Assembly: GCA_025925185.1 (NCBI GenBank)
Contig: JAICLV010000083.1
Span: 1-10,493, forward strand
Length of the DNA: 10,493 nt
From: Acidothermaceae bacterium
GTDB taxonomy: Bacteria; Actinomycetota; Actinomycetes; Acidothermales; Acidothermaceae
Reading direction: 5' to 3'
Shown: positions 4,696 to 10,493 of the stretch, piece after piece
How the letters are laid out: each line of letters starts with the position of its first letter
Numbering within the stretch: the stretch's first letter is position 1
Program-made: the position numbers and the translations under genes
Notes under the pieces: model-generated
What the model saw: only the letters and a program-made list of their open reading frames with translations
Told to the model about the DNA's origin: nothing
The model's database searches: none

Positions 4696-6404
4696 ACGGG
4701 GCGGCCACTGGCAGCGGCGAAATTCCGGCAGCTACCGCGCTGGCGCCGGTCGCTGGCGGCGTGGGCTTGCCGCTCGACGATCCGCTCGAACCCTCGAGGC
4801 GCCACCCGCGGTTCCGTTTCGCGCTGCTTTTCCTCAGTGACCACGCGTGGCTGGTCACGTTGGCGCTGTCGGGGGTCGTCGCGCTGGTCGGGTTTCGTGG
4901 CGGTGACTTCCCGGCGCAGGACTACCGGGCGTGGATGTTCAAGACCCATGGGTTCTTGATTTGGGATGTCAACTGGTACGGCGGCCACGCCGACCTCGGC
5001 TACAGCGTGCTCGCCCCCGTCGTCGGCGCGGCGCTCGGCACGGTACCCACGATCGCGCTCGCCTGCGTCCTTTCGTCCGTTCTGTTCGGTCGGCTGGTCG
5101 GTCGTTCCAGCAGCTGGGGGTGCGTGCTCTCGCGGCTGTGGTTCGCGGTCTTCGTGGTCGGCGACCTCGTCATCGGCCGCGCGCCGTTCGCGTGCTCGGT
5201 CACCTGTGCCCTCGCCACCGTGTTGTTCGTGCGCCGGCAGCTGCCGTGGCTGGCTTTGGCCGCCGCCGCCGCGACGTCGCTGTTCAGCCCGCTCGGCGCC
5301 GTGTTCTTGCTGCTCGCCGCGGCCGCATGGCTTCCCTCAATTGGCTGGCGGCGCGCGCTACCTTTCGCCGGCGCGCTCAGCGGGGTCGGCGTCGCAGCGC
5401 TGCTCGGCGACGGCGGCAGGTTCCCCTTCCCGTGGACCTCGTTCGTCGGCCAGCTCGCGATCGTCGGCGTCGGGCTCGTCGTGGCGCCGCGGCACGAGCG
5501 CAACGTGCGGCGCGCGCTGTGGCTGTACGGAGTGTGCTGCGTCGGCTTGTTCATCGTCCCCAACCCGGTCGGCGGCAACATGGCGCGCTTCGCGGGCATC
5601 GTGATCGGCCCAGCCGCCGCGTTCTTCCTGCTGCGCAATAGCAGGGTGCGCGCCTTCGCGTTGGTCGCGCTGCCGCTGTTCGCCTTCCAACTGCAGCCAA
5701 TCGTGACCGCGGTGGCCTCAGCGGCCGGCAACCTTTCGACGAAACCCTTTTACTACCAGGGCGTGACGCGTTTCCTCGCCGCGCACCAAAAGGTGCCTGG
5801 GAAGGTTGAGATCCCCTTTACCCAGGACCATTGGGAGGCCACCTACGTTGCCGAGAAGGTGCCGCTGGCTCGCGGCTGGGACCGCCAGGTCGACTTGTCG
5901 CGCAACGCGGTCCTGTATTCGCCGATGACGTCGGCGACGTATGAGCAGTGGCTGCATGACAACGCGGTTCGCTACGTCGCGTTGCCCGACACCGCACTCG
6001 ACGAGGGCGGTCAAGCGGAGGCGGCGGTCCTGCGCGACCCGCCGTCGTGGCTGACGCAGGTTTACACCGACCAGCATTGGCGAATCTGGCAGGTCGACGA
6101 CCCGACGCCGATGGCCACGGGCGCGGGCGCTATGACACACCTCGCGCGCAACGGTTTCACCCTGGTCGCGTCGCATCCCGGGGCGACGACGGTGCGGTTG
6201 CGTTGGTCGCCCTCGTGGCGGGTAACCAGTGGCTCCGCGTGCGTCGCGCAAGCACCAGGCGGTTGGACGACGGTCGTGTCGTTCCAGCCTGGTGAGACGA
6301 GCGTGGCCGCGCAACTCTCGATCGGTGACAGCGACCAATGCACCGACGCCGAACTCTCTGCGGTCGGAGCGCCAAAACCGCAGTCGCATCAGGGCTTCTG
6401 GTGA
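4692..6404 (+). CDS. Multi-spanning membrane protein with extracytoplasmic C-terminal domain; possibly GT-C glycosyltransferase-like
   Basis: I recognise the general type, a conserved actinobacterial membrane protein of unknown function, but not a named gene. Numbering from ATG 4680 (574 aa): a cytoplasmic Pro/Ala-rich leader (1-55) is followed by about ten hydrophobic segments between residues 57 and 345. A soluble domain follows (about 350-574), probably outside the membrane. After the first span comes a polar loop with Asp81 in FPAQDYRAW and Asp96 in IWDVNWYGGH (94-103), then GYSVLAP. Acidic residues in the first external loop and a later NPVGGNMARFAG motif (about 297-308) resemble GT-C enzymes that use polyprenyl-phosphate sugars. 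The external domain has conserved-looking stretches: EIPFTQDHWEATYV (377-390), PLARGWDRQVD (395-405) and VRYVALPDTALD. GTG 4692 is preferred over ATG 4680 on promoter spacing; residues 1-4 are then lost. The gene converges on a glycoside hydrolase gene, leaving 9 bases, which weakly suggests sugar metabolism. Other transport or polymer-assembly roles are possible. Confidence 0.8.
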   Translation: MNGAATGSGEIPAATALAPVAGGVGLPLDDPLEPSRRHPRFRFALLFLSDHAWLVTLALSGVVALVGFRGGDFPAQDYRAWMFKTHGFLIWDVNWYGGHADLGYSVLAPVVGAALGTVPTIALACVLSSVLFGRLVGRSSSWGCVLSRLWFAVFVVGDLVIGRAPFACSVTCALATVLFVRRQLPWLALAAAAATSLFSPLGAVFLLLAAAAWLPSIGWRRALPFAGALSGVGVAALLGDGGRFPFPWTSFVGQLAIVGVGLVVAPRHERNVRRALWLYGVCCVGLFIVPNPVGGNMARFAGIVIGPAAAFFLLRNSRVRAFALVALPLFAFQLQPIVTAVASAAGNLSTKPFYYQGVTRFLAAHQKVPGKVEIPFTQDHWEATYVAEKVPLARGWDRQVDLSRNAVLYSPMTSATYEQWLHDNAVRYVALPDTALDEGGQAEAAVLRDPPSWLTQVYTDQHWRIWQVDDPTPMATGAGAMTHLARNGFTLVASHPGATTVRLRWSPSWRVTSGSACVAQAPGGWTTVVSFQPGETSVAAQLSIGDSDQCTDAELSAVGAPKPQSHQGFW

Positions 6405-6413
6405 TCGCGGCAC

Positions 6414-7568
6414 CTACAGCGCCGCAGCCACCGCAGCCCAGGTCTGCGGGACCGCGCCCAAGCCTTCGCCCGTCTCCGGATTCCAGTACTCCGCGAAGCG
6501 GGAACTGAGCACCGAACGTTTGGTCGTCGTGGCCAGCTCGTCGGCTAGCGGCTGTTGCCCGCAGCGTCGCGCGGCGAGCACCAGCAGGTAGTTCAGCTGC
6601 GGCCAGGCCGGGCCGCGCCAATAGGCGTCGGCGCGGTAGGCCGGATGCGACGGGGGCGCGAACCGTGGGCCGAACGGCGCGCCGAACCGCCCCGGGTCGG
6701 TCAGTTGCCGCAGTCCGGCCACCTGATGCTCGTGATTCGCCACGCACAACGCCGGCACGACGGCGTCGCTCGTAGGCGCACCTGAGCTGCCGACGTCCGC
6801 CGGGCCGGCGAACACGACGTCCGACCACAGGGCTTCTTCTTCGTCCCACGCGCGTTCGTCGAGCGCGCACGCCAACGCGAGGCCGCGATCACGCCAGCGG
6901 TGATCGTCCGTCAGCCGCGCGAGCGTCAACGCGGCGTCAGCAGCGATCGCGTTGAAACTCGCTGCTGCCACAGCGAACTCTGGGTTGTCGATCGCGGTGC
7001 CGTCGTCGGAGAACACAGCGGTTTCGAGGAGGTGCCGGTCGAACTTCGTCCAGCGCCGGCGGCGCCATGATGTCGAGCCGACCCAGGAGTCCCAACGCGG
7101 TGAGTCATCGGTGCCCGCCTCCCACGGGTGCACGATGACCAACAGGCCGTCGCGCATCCGAAGCCGCCACAGCGCGTCGAGCGCGCGCGCCGCGCCGTCG
7201 AGAATTTTCTCGGACGGCGAGAGCCCGGCCGCCCGCGCCGACTCGATCGCGCGCACGTACACGGGCGGTTGGGTGAACGACGAGACGTGGGGGAGCGGGC
7301 CGCGCTTGTAGGTGCGGCGGCCGTAGCGCATGTGCGGCAGAAACCCGTTCGGCAGCTGACCCTCGAACACCGCAGTCAACTCGATGAGCGCGCGTTCGTC
7401 GCCGAACGACGACCACGCGATCGAGTGGAAGCAGGAGTCCCACAGCCACAGGTGCGGGTAGGTCCGCCGGTGCGGTCGGCAATACCCCAGCGCGGGTTGC
7501 CAAGCCTGCTCGAGAACCCGCCACGCGCGCGCGCGGACCTGCGCGTCGAGGTCGGTAACGCCGCTCAT
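6414..7568 (-). CDS. GH63-type (MGH1-like) glycoside hydrolase, possibly a glucosylglycerate/mannosylglycerate hydrolase
   Basis: Soluble (alpha/alpha)6-barrel hydrolase of 384 aa without a signal peptide, so probably cytoplasmic. Family signatures occur in order: HLWLWDSCFHSIAW (39-52), GQLPNGFLPHMRY (70-82), SSFTQPPVY (96-104), HPWEAGTDDSPRWDSW (147-162), YWRGPAWPQLNYLL (316-329) and EYWNPETGEGLG (360-371). By analogy with GH63 enzymes, the Asp in the DDSPRWD motif (154/155) is the likely general acid, and a Glu among 360, 365 and 368 the base. Characterised relatives release glucose or mannose from the compatible solutes glucosylglycerate and mannosylglycerate. The fold also occurs in trehalase- and debranching-like enzymes, so substrate is a hypothesis. 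It is somewhat shorter than mycobacterial glucosylglycerate hydrolases as I recall them. It converges with the membrane-protein gene and diverges from hrpA across 39 bases; TAACCT on its strand sits 6 bases before the ATG. Confidence 0.85.
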   Translation of the reverse strand: MSGVTDLDAQVRARAWRVLEQAWQPALGYCRPHRRTYPHLWLWDSCFHSIAWSSFGDERALIELTAVFEGQLPNGFLPHMRYGRRTYKRGPLPHVSSFTQPPVYVRAIESARAAGLSPSEKILDGAARALDALWRLRMRDGLLVIVHPWEAGTDDSPRWDSWVGSTSWRRRRWTKFDRHLLETAVFSDDGTAIDNPEFAVAAASFNAIAADAALTLARLTDDHRWRDRGLALACALDERAWDEEEALWSDVVFAGPADVGSSGAPTSDAVVPALCVANHEHQVAGLRQLTDPGRFGAPFGPRFAPPSHPAYRADAYWRGPAWPQLNYLLVLAARRCGQQPLADELATTTKRSVLSSRFAEYWNPETGEGLGAVPQTWAAVAAAL

Positions 7569-7574
7569 GATCGA

Positions 7575-7580
7575 AGGTTA
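7575..7580 (-). promoter_or_regulatory. Candidate leaderless -10 element of the glycoside hydrolase gene
   Basis: Read on the minus strand, TAACCT is a TANNNT hexamer ending 6 bases before the ATG (7568-7566). A transcript would start almost at the start codon. No TTG-type -35 is seen at the right distance. The hexamer lies in the 39-base gap shared with hrpA, so the two promoters must overlap or abut. Confidence 0.45.
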
Positions 7581-7607
7581 GGCCGTCCGAAATGAGAGAG
7601 TTGGCGG

Positions 7608-10493
7608 GTGCCCATTTCGCTTGCCGAGTTGCGGTCGCGTGTCGACGCGCTGCCGCTGCGCGACCGCCGACCATTGCACCGGCGCGTCGGCGACGTGGCG
7701 CGCATTAGCGGCGGTCAGCGGAACTCCGCGGCGCTGGAAGCGGTTCTCGCGGACGTCGAACGGGCGGAGGCCGCGTTGGCGCGTCGTGCCGCGAATGTGC
7801 CTCGGGTCAAGTACCCGGCGGGCCTGCCGATTGTCGAGCGCAAGGACGAGATCGCCGCCGCGATACGCGACCACCAGGTCGTGATCGTCGCGGGCGAGAC
7901 CGGCTCCGGCAAGACCACGCAGCTGCCGAAGATCTGCCTTGAGTTGGGGCGCGGAGTGCGTGGAGCGATCGGACACACCCAGCCGCGACGCATCGCGGCG
8001 CGTGCGGTGGCGGAGCGAATCGCCGCCGAACTCGAGACTCCGCTCGGTGGCGTCGTCGGTTACAAGGTGCGGTTCACCGACCGCGCGCATGCCGACACGA
8101 TGGTGAAGGTCATGACCGACGGAATCTTGCTCGCCGAGCTGCAGCAAGACCGGCTGCTGAGCGGCTACGACACGATCATCGTCGACGAGGCCCACGAGCG
8201 CAGCCTGAACATCGACTTCATCCTCGGCTACCTCAAGCAACTGCTCCCGCGCCGGCCCGATCTGTTGGTCGTCGTCACGTCGGCGACCATCGACCCGGAG
8301 CGCTTTTCCACCCACTTCAGCGGCGCGCCGGTCATCGAGGTGTCGGGTCGGATGTACCCGGTCGAGACTCGGTACCGGCCGCTGACCGATGCGCTCGACG
8401 ATGACAACGAGTCGGACGGCGAGTCGGACGACGAGAGCAGCGAGCCGCGCGACCAGATCACCGCGATCTGCGACGCGGTCGACGAGTTGTGTCGCGAGGG
8501 GCCTGGCGACATCCTGGTTTTCCTTAGCGGCGAACGAGAAATCCGCGACACCTCCGAGGCTTTGCGGAAACGCGACCTGCGCGATCTCGAAGTCCTTCCG
8601 TTGTACGCACGCTTGTCGTCGTCCGAGCAGCATCGCGTTTTTGAGCAGCACGCCGGACGACGCGTCGTGCTCGCGACGAACGTCGCCGAGACGTCGCTCA
8701 CCGTCCCGGGCATCAGGTACGTGGTCGACCCCGGCACCGCGCGGATCTCGCGCTACAGCCACCGCACCAAGGTGCAGCGGCTGCCGATCGAGCCGATCTC
8801 GCAGGCGTCGGCGAAGCAGCGCGCCGGCCGGTGCGGTCGGGTCGAGGCGGGCGTGTGCATTCGGTTGTACTCGGAGGACGACTTCACTGCGCGGCCGGAG
8901 TTCACCGACCCGGAGATACTGCGCACCAACCTCGCCGCCGTCATCTTGCAGATGGCGGCGTTGGGGTTGGGCGACGTCGCGGCGTTCCCGTTCGTCGAGC
9001 CGCCCGAGCGGAGAAACATCAAAGACGGCGTGGCTTTGTTGCACGAGCTGGGAGCGATCGAGCAGCCGGCGGGCGCGCCCAAGCTCACCGCGGTCGGGCG
9101 CAAGCTCGCCGCGTTACCGGTCGACCCGCGAGTGGCTCGCATGGTCGTGCAGGCCGACTCTTTGGGCTGCGTGCGAGAGACGATCGTCATCGCCGCCGCG
9201 TTGTCGATCGTCGACCCGCGCGAGCGCCCGCTCGACGCGCAACAGGCCGCCGACGAGATGCACGCCCGGTTCGCGGACCCTGAGTCGGACTTTCTCGCCT
9301 ACCTGAAGTTGTGGGACTACCTGCGCGCCAAGCAAGACGAGTTGTCGTCGAACAAGTTCCGACGGTTGTGTCGCAAGGAGTTCCTGAACTACTTGCGCGT
9401 GCGCGAGTGGCAAGACCTCGTCGCGCAGCTGCGGCAGGTCGGCCGCTCGATCGGCATCCACGTCAATGAGTCGCCAGCACCTCCGCAACTCGTGCACCGA
9501 GCACTGCTCAGCGGGTTGCTCTCGCACATCGGATTGCGCGACGTAGAGAAACGCGACTACCTTGGCGCGCGCGGTTCGCACTTCGCCATCTTTCCCGGCT
9601 CGGGGCTGTTCAAGAAGCAGCCGCGATGGGTGATGGCTGCGGAATTGGTCGACACGACGCGGTTGTGGGGGCGGGTTTGCGCGCGCATCGAACCAGACTG
9701 GGTCGAGCCGCTTGCCGGCCACCTCGTCAAACGCAGCTACAGCGAGCCGCATTGGGACGCTAAGCGCGGCGCGGTGATGGCTTTCGAAAAGGTTCTGCTG
9801 TATGGGATTCCAATTGTCGCGTCGCGACGCGTCGGTTACGCGCGAGTCGATCCCGAGTTGTCGCGCGAGATGTTCATCAGGCACGCGCTGGTCGAGGGCG
9901 ACTGGCGGACGAGGCACGCTTTCGTCGCGGCCAATCGGTCGGCTCTCGACGAGATCGCCGCGCTGGAGGAGCGCGTTCGCCGGCGCGACCTGGTCATCGA
10001 CGACGAGGCGATGTTCGAGTTGTACGACAAGCGGGTGCCGCGCGACGTGGTCTCGGCGCGGCATTTCGACAGCTGGTGGAAGAAGGCTCGCAAGCGCGCG
10101 CCAGACCTGCTGACCTTCGGCCGCAGCGAGTTGATGACTCTGGGAGCTCAATCGCTCGACCTTCACGGTTTCCCGGACGAGTGGCGGCAGGGCGATTTCT
10201 CGTTTGGCCTCAGCTACGCGTTCGCGCCCGGCGCGGAGGACGACGGCGTCACCGTGCACATCCCGGTCGCGGTGCTCAACCAGGTGGTCACCGCGGACTT
10301 CAGCTGGCAAGTCCCCGGGTGGCGCGAGGAACTCGTCGTCGCGTTGATTCGCTCGTTGCCGAAACAGTTGCGTCGCCATTTTGTGCCGGCGCCCGACGTC
10401 GCGCGCCAACTCTCGCTTGACAGCGCGGACGACGGCGCCCTCGATGAAGTGTTGGCCCGTTCACTCTGGCGACGCGCGGGTGTCGAAGTCGTC
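7608..10493 (+). CDS. hrpA: ATP-dependent RNA helicase HrpA (DEAH box), 3' end outside the window
   Basis: Cytoplasmic DEAH/RHA RNA helicase; in E. coli HrpA has been linked to mRNA processing and to resolving stalled ribosomes. The window holds 962 codons with no stop; related HrpA proteins have about 1,300 residues, so roughly the last quarter is missing. Motifs in order: Walker A GETGSGKTTQ (96-105), TQPRRIAA (124-131), MTDGILLAE (169-177), DEAH (193-196), SAT (225-227), LPLYARLS (330-337), TNVAETSLT (357-365) and QRAGRCGR (404-411). The HA2/winged-helix region with RLYSEDDF and the start of the HrpA-specific C-terminal region follow. After the first RecA domain an acidic linker (261-282) is longer than in E. 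coli and contains a 12-base tandem duplication. The start is GTG 7608: the protein begins MPISLAELRSRVDALPL, GAGAG lies about 8 bases upstream as a weak SD, and GAGAGT (7596-7601) is an alternative -10-like hexamer. It diverges from the glycoside hydrolase gene. Confidence 0.96.
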   Translation, partial: MPISLAELRSRVDALPLRDRRPLHRRVGDVARISGGQRNSAALEAVLADVERAEAALARRAANVPRVKYPAGLPIVERKDEIAAAIRDHQVVIVAGETGSGKTTQLPKICLELGRGVRGAIGHTQPRRIAARAVAERIAAELETPLGGVVGYKVRFTDRAHADTMVKVMTDGILLAELQQDRLLSGYDTIIVDEAHERSLNIDFILGYLKQLLPRRPDLLVVVTSATIDPERFSTHFSGAPVIEVSGRMYPVETRYRPLTDALDDDNESDGESDDESSEPRDQITAICDAVDELCREGPGDILVFLSGEREIRDTSEALRKRDLRDLEVLPLYARLSSSEQHRVFEQHAGRRVVLATNVAETSLTVPGIRYVVDPGTARISRYSHRTKVQRLPIEPISQASAKQRAGRCGRVEAGVCIRLYSEDDFTARPEFTDPEILRTNLAAVILQMAALGLGDVAAFPFVEPPERRNIKDGVALLHELGAIEQPAGAPKLTAVGRKLAALPVDPRVARMVVQADSLGCVRETIVIAAALSIVDPRERPLDAQQAADEMHARFADPESDFLAYLKLWDYLRAKQDELSSNKFRRLCRKEFLNYLRVREWQDLVAQLRQVGRSIGIHVNESPAPPQLVHRALLSGLLSHIGLRDVEKRDYLGARGSHFAIFPGSGLFKKQPRWVMAAELVDTTRLWGRVCARIEPDWVEPLAGHLVKRSYSEPHWDAKRGAVMAFEKVLLYGIPIVASRRVGYARVDPELSREMFIRHALVEGDWRTRHAFVAANRSALDEIAALEERVRRRDLVIDDEAMFELYDKRVPRDVVSARHFDSWWKKARKRAPDLLTFGRSELMTLGAQSLDLHGFPDEWRQGDFSFGLSYAFAPGAEDDGVTVHIPVAVLNQVVTADFSWQVPGWREELVVALIRSLPKQLRRHFVPAPDVARQLSLDSADDGALDEVLARSLWRRAGVEVV
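8409..8432 (+). repeat. 12-base tandem duplication in the HrpA acidic linker
   Basis: GAGTCGGACGGC (8409-8420) is followed directly by GAGTCGGACGAC (8421-8432), 11 of 12 bases identical, encoding ESDG-ESDD (residues 268-275). This looks like replication slippage that lengthened the acidic linker between the two RecA-like domains while keeping the frame. Confidence 0.8.

Noticed and set aside
7523..7535. 13-base alternating CG run that could favour Z-DNA
   Set aside because: It lies within the hydrolase coding sequence and is short; such runs are expected at this GC content.
7578..9044. Long minus-strand open frame (488 codons) opposite hrpA
   Set aside because: Arg/Asp/Ala-rich translation with no recognisable domain, lying exactly opposite a strongly conserved helicase. 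Long antisense frames are expected in GC-rich genes.
9114..10409. Second long minus-strand frame (431 codons) opposite hrpA
   Set aside because: Same reasoning: no motif, low-complexity basic composition, and the plus strand is clearly coding.
1..10493. tRNA, rRNA, CRISPR array, insertion sequence or integrase
   Set aside because: No repeat-spacer pattern, terminal inverted repeats, transposase motifs or tRNA-like folds were seen on either strand; nearly all bases are taken by ordinary genes.

Overview
The window comes from a high-GC, gene-dense bacterial chromosome, most likely an actinobacterium. Two different F420-dependent enzyme families, a lone zinc-type sirtuin, an actinobacterial-style HrpA and strong G/C preference at third codon positions all point that way. 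The start regions lack good Shine-Dalgarno sequences. Instead they carry TANNNT-like hexamers 6 to 8 bases before the start codon, the pattern of leaderless transcription that is common in actinobacteria and known from Acidimicrobiia-like genomes. The class-level placement is an inference.

Layout: positions 2-1513 (+) hold a drug:H+ antiporter-like MFS permease that probably begins left of the window. Positions 1544-2413 (+) encode an extended SDR epimerase/dehydratase. Positions 2424-3263 (+) encode a SIRT4-like (class II) NAD-dependent sirtuin, closed by a hairpin that looks like a terminator. Positions 3355-4182 (+) and 4200-4619 (+) form a pair: an F420-dependent luciferase-like oxidoreductase and a PPOX-type F420 enzyme, 17 bases apart. 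The second gene contains a perfect 15-bp inverted repeat near its end and is followed by a second terminator-like hairpin. Positions 4692-6404 (+) encode a multi-spanning membrane protein with an extracytoplasmic C-terminal domain, which may be GT-C-like. Converging on it, with only 9 bases between, is a GH63-type glycoside hydrolase at 6414-7568 (-). Divergent from that, across 39 bases, is the DEAH-box RNA helicase hrpA (7608 to beyond the right edge, +).

The left six genes run in one direction, but two terminator-like hairpins and separate candidate promoters suggest several short transcription units rather than one operon. The only clear functional pairing is the two F420-dependent enzymes. 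I see no mobile element, CRISPR array, tRNA or rRNA, and no stretch over 300 bases without a gene. I also see no convincing multi-gene novel system. The points most worth a second look are the consistent leaderless-start signature, the coding-region palindrome in the PPOX gene, the small upstream frame and hairpin at the membrane-protein start, and the membrane protein itself.
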